Of a stretch of DNA of 64,000 nucleotides, positions 35,810 to 47,530 are shown one piece after another. The notes beneath the pieces were generated by a model that made no database searches, was not told the origin of the DNA, and worked only from the letters and a program-made list of their open reading frames with translations. Every line of letters starts with the position of its first letter. The stretch's first letter is position 1. Location of the stretch: the NCBI GenBank assembly GCA_029747015.1, contig JAKOGI010000085.1, positions 789,501-853,500 on the forward strand, written 5' to 3'. A program made the position numbers and the translations under genes. The stretch comes from Carnegiea gigantea. Its lineage: Eukaryota > Streptophyta > Magnoliopsida > Caryophyllales > Cactaceae.

Positions 35810-35880
35810 TATTAACTAATGAGAATCCTGCGTGAACGAGGGATGCTTGTGCACCGGGCAACCCTTTATTAACTAATGAG
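35810..35880 (+). mobile_element. 5'-truncated SINE tail with its target duplication (unit 8)
   Basis: AATCCTGCGTGAACGAGGGA through GTGCACCGGGCAACCCTTT (35824-35866) lies between two copies of TATTAACTAATGAG. The sequence matches the well-known 3' end of plant Au/TS-type SINEs (CCTGCG...GTGCACCGGGCTGCCC). The long flanking repeat fits target-primed reverse transcription. The tRNA-like 5' part is missing. Confidence 0.65.
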
Positions 35881-38733
35881 TCATCTTTCAATGAAGCTAT
35901 TAGCCTCAACTGTGAGATGAAATGCTCTGTCGGGCACTTCATCGAACACTTGATGGTAAGGAGAGAACCCTCTAGGAAATGAGCAAACTGAGGAAAAGGG
36001 AAGCAGTTCCTAACTTTATTTAGGCACAATAGCTCTCAATCCTAAACCCACTCAAGAAAAATGAGCCACTGATGATCATCAATAAATCCAAACAATGTCA
36101 AATGAGCATGGTTGATGATAACAACTAAATTAAGTAAAAGATACAGAAAGAGAACAAACTTTACATTATAATAGGAAGGAGGTTATCAATCGTCAAATTA
36201 TTCACAAGAATTCAGTAAACTCAATCTTCTTTAATTTACTCTAACGCTATAAAGGTAGGATAGGTTCATAAATCCAACTGATGGCTAAGCCCTGAAATTA
36301 AAACATTTTCCTTTATATAGTGGTTCAACCGATAAAAGGGAAACGAGTCACCTGTGAACGTGCGTGCTCAATTTGAGTTCTGGAAAATCAATTCACTTCA
36401 ATAGTTTTTTATTTTAATTTTATTAAAAATGATAAATCTATGGATTTCGGTGAAAAAAAAAAAATTATGACAAGACCACGGTATAGTTTTCAATGTTTAA
36501 GGAATCTATGAATAGAGGACAATTGTTAATTTTTTTTTTAAATGAAAAAGCACATACATCTTTCAAAATCCCTCCCTTTATTGCAACATAAATTCATCTA
36601 GATTTTAGCCTTTAGATTATAGAATAGATGGCGATTTTTAATGATGTTAAGCTAGACGGAATGGAAGATTCTGCAAAACAACGAACCTCAAAATTATAAC
36701 TATTAAATTTGCACCGAAAGTCTCAAATTCCCGAAAGCATAAAAGACGAAGCACATAATGCAATGCGCTAAAGATGTCTCGTGTGCTGCCTAGAAGTACT
36801 ACTTGAAAGCTACATAATTGCCGATCCTATAATGTACGTGGTCTTTTTCCAGTGCTTATGTACATTGCAACATGTTCCCAGCTTTCAATATTCGTTCATT
36901 TTAAAAAATAACAAAGGGAATTGAAGTTATGCGTAATCAAGAAGGCCACGCCGTACTTACTGAGTAGACCACATGATTTAATGCCTGATCAGTTTCTGAA
37001 GTGAAGGATATGCCGCCTGGGTTATCAATTCTGAGCTACGTTTATCTGTGATTTTTAGTCTCTTTCTAAGCATTGCATCATCCCTTTGGATGCATTTGTT
37101 GGTCTATCACATTGCTAGATAACTTTAAAAACTTCTTTTGCAATTTGGTGTTTATTTTTGTTGGTTTTGGGGGGCGGCTGATGTTAAATATAAGATATTT
37201 TGCAGTAAAAGAACTGCTAAGCACTTCACTTGGACATTTTGATTCTTATATACTATTACAGTAATTCTCTTTTAAAAAAATTAGTATTGCTCATTGTCAA
37301 AAAAAAAAAAAAAAGTTAAGGATGGCGACTAATAGTTCATAAACAAACCTATCATGCAAAGGGCAAAAAGGGGAAGCCACGCAGTGACGTGATAGTCCAA
37401 TATTCTAGAATCAATTTTACGTACTGAAATTATACACTGGGGACTCATTGGCAATTGATCTCAAAAAATACATGGCAAGTTAGCTGCTCAAACTGCGCAC
37501 TAAATCGAACAATGATGGGGATCTTTGAACAGTCACCTAAAACAGTTTAGGAAGAAAGTTTAGCGTCTTTGATGTATGTCATGCTGTAGCAGAAAGCTTT
37601 AAGTTGTAGATGGAAGAGGACGTGAAACATACAAAGACAAAAGAATCTTGGGGAAGAAAAATCCAGAACAATGATGTAGATAGTATAGTTATTGAGATTG
37701 AAACGAGATGTTATAATGAGAACTTGCCGAAAATACGTAGCCGAATTGGCGCCAAAAGATTAGTCAATAAGAGCCCAAGCCCATGCCCTTCCTTCCGACT
37801 GATAGACGAGTGGTGCGCGTGTGCATGCGTAGTCTTGAAATTACTATAGCCGCTAGCTTTTGGGGGGTCGTGGAAGGCACGGATATAGCATACATGAAAC
37901 ACTCTTTGAAGAAATTTCATTTGGGAGACCAAAAAGTAACCCAATGAAAAACATGTTTTGCTCTACGTTTGAAGCAACTCCATCGCTTATAAATGAGACC
38001 ATTTGCTTAGAAACCTTAAGTTGATAATTTTAAGAAGGCTTTCAATCCCTTGAAACCTACAAGCAGACCCTCTGAAATTCATTGCCAATGTTCCATTGAA
38101 TTTTTTTTCCATGTGGAAAATGTCATCACCTACCATAATTTTCTGCTACAATTTGGTCAGAACATACACGGATGTAAGTCTAGTGTTAACTTAGTTTTGT
38201 GGGAGTTTCAAATGTTGAAAGAGTTGACATCATGTCAATTTCATTCCATTTTGAATGATTATTTGTCACTTTAATTTTTATAATTTTTTTACTATTTGCA
38301 TACCTTTTACTTTGGACTTGCTATCATTTTTGGATTTTTTACAGGCATCTTTTCAAGTATTTCTTCATTTAGTTAATTGTCATTTTTCAGTTATAGATAG
38401 ATAAATTTCATAACTGTAAATTATCCAATAATGCTGAAGGGCTTACGGACTTTCATGCACGGAGTAAACATAATAGTATGTGAATGAAAAACTCGTTGTT
38501 AATAACATGCCAAAATATTCAAGTTTAAATATGATATTTCAAATTCAAATCCAAAAACCTAGATGCGATTTTGGGTGACTTGCTTGCTTTTTTGATTATT
38601 TTCATTTTCGTTCATGGGGATGTAGGAAAAGGGACCCGAGAATAACACATAATAATGTTAGGATCTTTAAAGTGAATGGAGTATAAGTGTTGTCGGCATG
38701 ATTAAGGACGGCTTGGAATTTTAGGTGAAGTGC

Positions 38734-38807
38734 ACTGGAGTAGCTCAGTTGGTTAGAGCGTGTGGCTATTAACCACAAGGTCGAAGGTTTTAGCCCTCCC
38801 CCCGGTG
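38734..38807 (+). tRNA. tRNA-Asn-like, ATT anticodon, copy 9
   Basis: A1 pairs with T72, anticodon loop CTATTAA, T loop TTTTAGC, and one A:C clash in the acceptor stem. A box intact, B box lost. Probable pseudogene. Confidence 0.55.
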
Positions 38808-38955
38808 TCTTTGTCTTGTTGAACTCTAATGTTGGTTTTTTGGTTTTGCTAATCTTTAATGTTAAATGTTTCTGAAGATTCCGCTAAGCAAACTTCAAGC
38901 ATAAAGTTACTTCGCAAATGAAACTCTATGCCTCGAAAAATGACACTCTCAATGT

Positions 38956-39304
38956 CCAAGTCTGGGAGACTAGGACGTAGTGTGTAACTAGTCTAAGGGT
39001 AGACAATTTCGTGTGTTGCAATTGTAACAGAGAAGGTTACCTTTGTAACGTGTTTAGCCCGTTTAGTGGAAGTGTGTGAAAAATCCTACTGGGGTAGGTC
39101 GTGGTTTTCGCCTCAGTTGGGCTCGAGGTGTTTCCATGTAAAAATCTTGTGTTCTCACTTTTCACTTATTTCCGCTGCTTGACACTTTCTGAGCACTTTA
39201 CAAATAGTCCGTCCAAATAAGTTCCAAGCTTGTTCCCAGAAACTGCGAAAATTTGCCAACACAATTCACCCCCCTCTTATGTTTGTGTACTCTCAAATCT
39301 AACA
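38956..39304 (+). mobile_element. Ty1/copia-type LTR fragment (3' part)
   Basis: 349 bp unrelated to the array, placed after ACACTCTCAATGT. Its phrases fit the R-U5 part of plant copia LTRs: AACGTGTTTAGCCCG, GTGGTTTTCGCCTC, GTGTTTCCATGTAAAAATC, and near the end CAATTCACCCCCCTCTTA and TCTAACA. There is no internal region, no second LTR and no clear target duplication; the unit loses about 7 bp at the right junction. Confidence 0.65.
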
Positions 39305-39438
39305 CCTATACCCAACGTAGTTGATTGTGTGCCCTTGGTGTATCGCCATATCCATCCAGTGCTTGTCCACACTCGTGGTCTCACACCAAAAAAAGGGGGA
39401 TATGTATGCAAAAGATCAACCATTATATTCCAAAACCA

Positions 39439-39508
39439 TATTAACTAATGAGGACCTGCGTGAACGAGGGATGCTTGTGCATCGGGCTGCCCTTTATTAA
39501 CTAATGAG
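39439..39508 (+). mobile_element. 5'-truncated SINE tail with its target duplication (unit 9)
   Basis: Same insertion as in unit 8, at the same unit position: GACCTGCGTGAACGAGGGAT through GGGCTGCCCTTT between two TATTAACTAATGAG copies. Confidence 0.65.
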
Positions 39509-42361
39509 TCGTCTTTCAATGAAGCTATTAGCCTCAACTGTGAGATGAAATGCTCTTTTGGGCACTTCATCAAACACTTGATGGTAAGGAGAGAACCCCC
39601 TAGGAAATGAGCAAACTGTGGGAAAGGGAAGTGCTTCCCAACTTTATTTAGGCACAATGGCTCTTAATGCCAAACCCACTCAAGAAAAATGAGCCACTAA
39701 TGATCATCAATAAATCTGAACAATGTCAAATGAGCATGGTTGATGATAACAATTAAATTAAGTAAAAGATGAAGAGAGAGATCAAACTTTACATTATAAT
39801 AGGAAGCAGATTATCAATCGTCAAATTATTCACAAGAATTCCGTAAACTCAATCTTCTTTAATTTGCTCTAACCCTATAAAGGTTGGATAGGTTCGTAAA
39901 TCCAACTAATGGCTAAGCCCTGAAATCAAAACATTCTCCTTTATATAGTGGTTCAACCGACAAAAGGGAAACGAGTCACCTGTGAACGTGGGTGCTCAAT
40001 TTGAGTTCTGGAAAATCAATTCACTTCAATAGTTTTTTATTTTAATTTTAATAAAAATGATAAATCTATGGATTTGGGTGAAAAAAAAATTATGACAAGA
40101 CCAAAGTATAGTTTTCAGTGTCTAAGGAATCTATGAAGAGAGGACAATTGTTAAGTTTTTTTTTTTAAATTGAAAAAGCACATAGATCTTTCAAAATCCC
40201 TCCCTTTATTGCAACATAAATTCATCTAGATTTTTGCCTTTAGATTACAGAATAGATGGCAATTTTTAATGATGTTAAGCTAGACAGAATGGAAGATTCT
40301 GCAAAACAACGAACCTCAAAATTATAACTATTAAATTTGCACCGAAAGTCTCAAATTCTCGAAAGCATAAAAGACGAAGCACATAATGCAATGCGCTAAA
40401 CGTGTCTCGTGAGCTGCCTAGAAGTACTACTTGAAAGCTACATAATTGCCGATCCTATAATGTACGTGGTCTTTTTCCAGTGCTTATGTACATTGCAACA
40501 TGTTCCCAGCTTTCAATATTTGTTCATTTTCAAAAATAACAAAGGGATTTGAAGGTATGCATAATCAAGAGGGCCACGCCGTGCTTACTGAATAGACCAC
40601 ATGATTCAATGCCTGATCAGTTTCTGAAGCGAAGGATATGCCATCTGGGTCATCAATTCTGAGCTACATTTATTTGTGATTTTCGGTCTCTTTCTAGCTG
40701 TTGCATCATCCCTTTGGATGCATTTGTTGGTCTATCACATTGCTAGATAACTTTGAAAACTTCTTTTGCAATTTGGTGTTTATTTCTGTTGGTTTTGGGG
40801 GCGGCTGATGCTAAATATAAGATATTTTGTAGTAAAAGAACTGCCAAGCACTTCACTTAGGCATTTTGATTCTTATATGCTATTACAGTAATTCTCTTTT
40901 AAAAAAATTAGTATTGCTCATTGTCAGAAAAAAAAAAGTTAAGGATGGCGACTAATAGTTCATGAACAAACCTATCATGCAAAGGGCAAAAAGGGGAAGC
41001 CACGTAGTGACGCGATAGTCCACTATTCTACAATCGATTTTGCGTACTGAAATTATACACTGGGGACTCGCTGGCAATTGATCTCAAAAAATACATGGCG
41101 AGTTAGCTGCTCAAACTGCACACTAAATCGAACAATGATGGGGATCTTTGAACAGTCACCTAAAACAGTTTAGGAAGAAAGTTTAGCGTCTTTGGTGTAT
41201 GTCATGCTGTAGCAGAAAGCTTTAAGTTGTAGATGGAAGAGGACGTGAAACAGACAAAGACAAAAGAGATTTGGTGAAGAAAAATCTAGAACAATGATGT
41301 AGATAGTATAGTTATTGAGATTGAAACGAGATGTTATAATGAGAACTTGCCGAAAATACGTAGCCGAATTGGCGCCAAAAGATTAGTCAATAAGAGCCCA
41401 AGCCCATGCCCTTCCTTCCGACTGGTAGACGAGTGGTGCGCGCGTGCATGTGTAGTCTTGAAATTACTATAGCCGCTAGCTTTTGGGGGGGGGGTCGTGG
41501 AAGGCACGGATATAAGATACATGAAACACTCTTTGAAGAAATTTCATTTGGGAGACCAAAAATTAACCCAATGAAAAACATGTTTTGCTCTACGTTTGAA
41601 GCAACTCCATCACTTATAAATGAGACCATTTGCTTAGAAACCTTAAGTTGATAATTTTAAGAAGGCTTTCAATCCCTTGAAACCTACAAGCAGACCCTCT
41701 GAAATTCATTGCCAATGTTCCATTGAATTTTTTTTCCATGTGGAAAATGTCGTCACCTACCATAATTTTCTGCTACAATTTGGTCAGAATATACACGGAT
41801 GTAAGTCCGGTGTTAACTTAGTTTTGTGGGAGTTTCAAATGTTAAAAGAGTTTACATCATGTCAATTTCATTCCATTTTGAATGATTATTTGTCACTTTA
41901 ATTTTTGTAATTTTTTTTACTATTTCCATACTTTTTACTTTGGACTTGCTATCATTTTTGGATTTTTTACAGACATCTTTTTAAGTATTTCTTCATTTAG
42001 TTGATTGTCATTTTTCAGTTATAGATAGATAAATTTCATAACTGTAAATTATCCAATAATGCTGAAGGGATTCCAGACTTTCATTCATGAAGTAAATATA
42101 ATAGTATATGAATGAAAAACTCGTTGTTAATAACATGCCAAAATATTCAAGTTCAAATATGATATTTCAAATTCAAATCCAAAAACCTAGATGCGATTTT
42201 GGGTGACTTGCTTGCTTTTTTGATTATTGTCATTTTCGTTCGAGGGGATGTAGGAAAAGGGACGCGAGAATAACATATAATAATGTTAGGATCTTTAAAG
42301 TGAATGGAGTATAAGTGTTGTCGGTATGATCAAGGACGGCTTGGAATTTTAGGTAAAGTGC

Positions 42362-42435
42362 GCTGGAGTAGCTCAGTTGGTTTGAGCGTGTGGCTGTTAA
42401 CCACAGGTTCGAAGGTTTTAGCCCTCCCCCTGGTG
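42362..42435 (+). tRNA. tRNA-Asn-like (GTT), copy 10
   Basis: Acceptor, D and anticodon stems are close to normal and the anticodon is GTT. The T loop is TTTTAGC with a weakened stem, and the variable loop is altered. B box lost, so transcription is doubtful. Confidence 0.6.
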
Positions 42436-42724
42436 TCTTTGTCTTATTGAACTCTAATGTCGATTTTTTTGTTTTGCTAATCCTTTATGTTAGATGTCTC
42501 TGAAGATTCCACTTAGCAGAGTTCAAGCACAAAGTTACTTCGCAAATGAAACTCTATGCCTTGAAAAATGACACTCTCAATGTGAGCTAGCCTATGCCCA
42601 GAGTAGTTGATTGTGTGCCCTTGGTGTATCGTCATATCCATCCAGTGCTTATCCATACTCGTGGTCTCACACCAAAAAAAGGGGGATATGTATGCAAAAG
42701 ATCAACCATTACATTCCAAAACCA

Positions 42725-42795
42725 TTTTAACTAATGAGGACCCTGCGTGAACGAGGGATGCTTGTGCATCGGGCTGCCCTTTATTAACTAATGAG
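42725..42795 (+). mobile_element. 5'-truncated SINE tail with its target duplication (unit 10)
   Basis: Same insertion again, with GGACCCTGCGTGAACGAGGG through GGGCTGCCCTTT. The left flank reads TTTTAACTAATGAG, one base changed. Absent from unit 11 and from units 1-7. Confidence 0.65.
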
Positions 42796-45612
42796 TCGCC
42801 TTTCAATGAAGCTATTAGCCTCAACTGTGAGATGAAATGCTCTTTTGGGCACTTCATTGAACACTTGATGGTAAGGAGAGAACCCCCTAGGAAATGAGCA
42901 AACTGTGGGAAAGAGAAGTGCTTCCCAACTTTATTTGGGCACAATCGCTCTCAATCCCAAACCCACCCAAGAAAAATGAGCCACTAACGATCATCAATAA
43001 ATCTAAATAATGTCAAATGAGCATGGTTGATGATAACAATTAAATTAAGTAAAAGACGGAGAAAGAGAACAAACTTTACATTATAATAGGAAGGAGATTA
43101 TCAATCGTCAAATTATTCACAAGAATTCAGTAAACTCAATCTTCTCTAATTTACTCTAACCCTATAAAGGTAGGATAGGTTCGTAAATCCAACTGATGGC
43201 TAAGCCCTGAAATTAAAACATTTTCCTTTATATAGTGGTTCAACCGGCAAAAGGGAAACGAGTCACCTGTGAACATGGGTGCTCAATTTGAGTTCTAGAA
43301 AATCAATTCACTTCAATAGTTTTTTATTTTAATTTTAATGAAAATGATAAATCTATGGATTTGGGTGAAAAAAAAATTAGGACAAGACCACGGTATAGTT
43401 TTCAGTGTCTAAGGAATCTATGAGGAGAGGACAGTTGTTAAGTTTTTTTTTTTTTTAATTGAACATAGATCTTTCAAAATCCCTCCCTTTATTGCAACAT
43501 AAATTCATCTAGATTTTTGCCTTTGGATTACAGAATAGATAGCGATTTTTAATGATTTTAAGCAAGACAGAATGGAAAATTTGCACCGAAAGTCTCAAAT
43601 TCCCGAAAGCATAAAAGACGAAGCATATAATGCAATGCGCTAAACATGTCTCGTGAGCTGCCTGGAAGTACTACTTGAAAGCTACATAATTGCTGGTCCT
43701 ACAATGTACATGGTCTTTTTCTGGTGTGTAACTTTGCTTATGTACATTGCAACATGTTCCCAGCTTTCAATATTCGTTCATTTTCAAAAATAACAAGGGG
43801 AGTTGAAGTTATGCATAATCAAGAAGGCCACGCTGTACTTACTGAGTAGGCCACATGATTCAATGCCTAATCAATTTCTGAATCGAAGGATGTGCCATCT
43901 GGGTCATGAATTCTGAGCTACATTTATCTGTGATTTTCGGTCTCTTTCTACATATTGCATCATCCCTTTGGATGCATTTGTTGATCTATCACATTGCTAG
44001 ATAACTTTAAAAACTTCTTTTGCAATTTGGTGTTTATTTCTGTTGGTTTTGGGGGACGGTTGACGTTAAGTATAAGATATTTTGTAGTAAACGAATTGCC
44101 AAGCACTTCACTTGGACATTTTGATTCTTATATGCTATTACAGCAATTCTCTTTTAAAAAAATTAGTGTTGCTCATTGTCAGAAAAAAAAAAGTTAAGGA
44201 TGGCGACTAATAGTTCATGAACAAACCTATCATGCAAAGGGCAAAAAGGGAAAGCTGCGCAGTGACGTGATAGTCCGCTGTTCTAGAATCGATTTTACGT
44301 ACTGAAATCGTACACTGGGGACTCGTTAGCAATTGATCTCAAAAAATACATGGCAAGTTAGCTGCTCGAACTGTGTACTAAATCGAATAATGATGGGGAT
44401 CTTTGAACAGTCACCTAAAATAGTTTAGGAAGAATGTTTAGCGTCTTCGGTGTATGTCATGCCGTAGCAGAAAGCTTTAAGTTGTAGATAGACGAGGACG
44501 TGAAACATACAAAGACAAAAGAGGTTTGGTGAAGAAAAATCCAGAAGAATGATGTAGATAATATAGTTATTGAGATTGAAACGAGATGTTGTAATGATAA
44601 CTTACCGAAAATACATAGCTGAATTGGCACTAAAAGATTAGTTAATAAGAGCCCAAGCGCATGCCCTTCCTTCCGACTGATAGACAAGTGGTGTGTGTGC
44701 GCATGTGTAGTCTTGAAATTACTCTAGCCGCTAGCTCTCTGGGGGGTCATGGAAGGCACGGATATAGGATGCATAAAACACTTTTTGAAGAAATTTCATT
44801 TGGGAGACCAAAAAGTAACCCAATGAAAAATATGTTTTGCTCTACATTTGAAGCAACTCCAACACTTATGAGTAAGACCATTTGCTTAGAAACACTATGT
44901 TGATAATTTCAAAAAGGCTTCCAATCCCTTGAAACCTACAAGCACAACCTCTGAAATTCATTGCAAATGTTCCATTAAATTCTATTTCCATGTGGAAAAT
45001 GTCATCACATACCATAATTTTTGGCTCCAATTTGCTCCGAACGTACACAAATGCAAGTCTAGTGTTAACTTAGTTTTGTGGGAGTTTTAAATATCGAAAG
45101 AGTTTACATCATGTTAATTTCGTTCTATTTTGAATTATTATTTGTCACTTTAATTGTTGTATTCTTTTAAAATACTTGCGTACTTTTTACCTTGGACTTG
45201 CTATCATTTTCGAATTTTTTACAGGCATCTTTTCAAGCATTTGTTCATTTAGTTGATTTTCATTTTTCAGTTATGGATAGATAGAATTCATAGCTATAAA
45301 TTATCCAATAATGCTAAAGGGATTCTGGACTTCTGGCAAAAAGTAAACATAATAGTGTGTGAATCAACAACTCGTTGTTTACAACATGCCAAAAGATTAA
45401 GGTTCAGATATTTTATTTCAAAATCAAATTCTCTAACTTAGATGCGATTTTAGAAGAGTTGCTTGCTTTTTCAATTACTGTTATTTTTGTTCATGGGCAT
45501 GTAAGAAAAGGGATGGGAGAATAACACTTAATAACATTAGGATCTTTAAAGTGGATGGAGGATAAGTGGTGTCGGCATGATCAAGGGCAGTTCAGAATTC
45601 TACGTAAAGTGT

Positions 45613-45686
45613 GCTGGAGTAGCTCAGTTAGTTGGAGCCTGACGCTATTAACCACAAGGTCAGAGGTTCAAGCCCTCCCTCTAGCA
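45613..45686 (+). tRNA. tRNA-Asn-like, ATT anticodon, copy 11
   Basis: Acceptor stem and T arm (TTCAAGC) are good and the B box is intact. The anticodon stem TGACG/CCACA has two clashes, the loop is CTATTAA, and the D loop GG is altered. Probable pseudogene. Confidence 0.55.
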
Positions 45687-45750
45687 TCTTCTTTTTATTG
45701 AACTCTAATGTTGGTTTTTTGGTTTTGCTAATCTTTTATGTCATATGTTT

Positions 45751-46086
45751 CTAAAGATTCCACCGCGTGGACTTCAAGCATAAATTTACTTCGCAAATAA
45801 ACTCCATGCCTTTAAAATTGACACTCTCAGTGTGAGCAAGCCTCTGCCTAATGTAGTTGATTGTGTCCCCTTGGTGTATTGCCATATCCATCCGGCGCTT
45901 GTCCACGCCCATGGCCTCACACCCAAAAAAAAGGGGATATTTATGCCAAAGATCAACCATTATATTCGAAACCGTATTAACTAATGAGTTGTCTTTCAAT
46001 GAAGCTATTAGCCTCAAATGTGAGATGAAATGCTCTCTCGGGCACTTCATCGAACACTTGGAGGTAAGGAGAGAACCGCCTAGCAA
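45751..46086 (-). CDS. Recurrent minus-strand open frame, hypothetical
   Basis: 111 codons downstream of the minus-strand TATA box at 46434, ending 65 bp from the tRNA on the other strand. The same frame is open in part in units 1, 2, 4, 5, 6, 8, 9 and 10 (for example 6149-6382, 9842-10060, 29841-30089, 35757-36029, 42702-42944). These share peptides such as LRLIASLKD, VWNIMVDL, MAIHQGHTINYI and RLAHIES. No known domain is recognised in this frame. The overlapping frame in units 3 and 4 reads QVFDEMPKRAFHLTF, a little like a pentatricopeptide repeat. The best reading is a decayed exon copied with the unit; protein production is unproven. Confidence 0.22.
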   Translation of the reverse strand: MLGGSLLTSKCSMKCPREHFISHLRLIASLKDNSLVNTVSNIMVDLWHKYPLFFGCEAMGVDKRRMDMAIHQGDTINYIRQRLAHTESVNFKGMEFICEVNLCLKSTRWNL

Positions 46087-47285
46087 ATAAGTGAACTACG
46101 GAAAAGGGAAGCGCTTCGCAACTTTGTTTAGGCATAAATAGCTCTCAATCCCAAACCCACTCAAGAAAAATTAGCCATTAATGATCATCAATAAATCCAA
46201 GGAATGCCAAATGAGCATGATTGATGATGATAATTAAATTGATTAAGTAAAAGACTGAGAAAGAGAACAAACTCTAGATTATAATAGGAAGGAGATTATC
46301 AATCGTGAACCTATTCATAGGAACTCAGTAAATTCAATCTTCTTTAATTTACTCTCACCCTCTAAAGGTAGGAGATGTCTGTAAATCCAAATGATGGCTA
46401 AGCCCTGAAATTAAAAAATTTTCCCTTATATAGTGGTTCAAACGACAGAAGGGGCACGAGTCACCTATAAACGTGGGTGCTCAATTTGAGTTCTGTAAAA
46501 TCAATTCACTTTAATAGTTTTTTATTCCAATTTTAATAAACACGATAAATCTATGGTTTTGGATGGGAAACAAATTATGAAATCACCACTGTATAGTTTT
46601 TAGTGTCTAAGGAATTTGTGAATAGAGGACAGTTGTTAAGTTTTTTTTCTTTTTAAATGAAAAAGCACATAGATCTTTCTAAATCCCTCCCTTTATTGCC
46701 AGATAAATTCATCTAGATTTTTGCCTTTAGATTACAGAATAGATAGCGATTTTTATTGGTTTTAAGCAAGATAGAATGTAAGATTCCGCACAACAACGAA
46801 CCTCAAAATTGTAATTATCAAATTTGCACTGAAAGTCTAAAATTCCCGAAAACATTAAAGGTGAAGCACAAAATACAATGCGCTCAATGTGTTTGGTGAG
46901 CTGCCTGGAAGTACTAATTGAAAGCTACATAATTGCTGGTCCTATAATGTACATGGTCTTTTTCCAGTGTGTAACTCTGCATATGTACAATGCAGCATGT
47001 TCCGCAGCTTTCTACGTTTATTCATATTCAAAAATAAGAAAGGGAATCGAAGTAATGCATAATCAAGAAGGCCACGTCATACTTGATGAGTAGACCACAT
47101 GATTCAATGCTTGATCAGTTTCTGAAGCCAAGGATATGCCATCTGGGTCATCAATTTTAAGCTACGTTTATCTTGGATTTTCGGCCTCTCTGTAAGTATT
47201 GCATCATCGCTTTGGATGCATTTGTTGGTCTATCACATCGCTAGATAACTTCAAAAATTTCTTTGGCAATTTGGTGTTTATTTCT

Positions 47286-47517
47286 CATTACGATCAGAAA
47301 AGAAGACAAGCAGATGAATGAACAACTTAATTCATTGATTTACAAAGGTGTAATACATCAATATTTATACACATAAAGAGATGATATAAAAGGAATGCTA
47401 AATCAACTATAATCAAGATCTCAATCAAATCGTGATTATAGTAGTCAATTGCTAATCACTAAAATTTCTCCATAATCATGAAAATCTCTCCACACAGATA
47501 CCAAGAATATCTTAACA
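47286..47517 (-). repeat. 3' LTR of copia element 2
   Basis: Plus-strand reading CATTACGATCAG to AATATCTTAACA, 232 bp. By eye it differs from the other LTR at about 13 positions, nearly all transitions. Its outer TG has become CA. Confidence 0.9.
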
Positions 47518-47530
47518 TCCCACCTCAAAC
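47518..47530 (-). promoter_or_regulatory. Polypurine tract of copia element 2
   Basis: Minus strand GAGTTTGAGGTGGGA (starting just right of this span) directly before the LTR start TGTTAAGATATT. Confidence 0.75.

Larger units (their letters stand above)
35446..38733 (+). repeat. Array unit 8, with SINE tail
   Basis: 3288 bp, carrying a 43-bp SINE tail with a duplicated TATTAACTAATGAG (about 35810-35880). It shares with unit 9 a small deletion at about 36855 (CCAGTGCTTATGTAC, where other units have an extra GTGTAACTCTG). Minus-strand TATA at 36310-36320. Confidence 0.9.
38734..42361 (+). repeat. Array unit 9, with SINE tail and an LTR fragment
   Basis: 3628 bp because it holds a copia-type LTR fragment (38956-39304) and the SINE tail (39453-39495). 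Its second half is nearly identical to that of unit 8, with the same small deletion near 40483. Minus-strand TATA at 39948-39958. Confidence 0.9.
42362..45612 (+). repeat. Array unit 10, with SINE tail
   Basis: 3251 bp, with the SINE tail at 42739-42782. It lacks the small deletion of units 8 and 9, so the SINE insertion is older than that deletion. Minus-strand TATA at 43225-43235. Confidence 0.9.

Noticed and set aside
37290..37320. Poly-A run as the tail of a retroposed sequence
   Set aside because: The same place in other units has a shorter A run in the same context; it is homopolymer growth within the unit.
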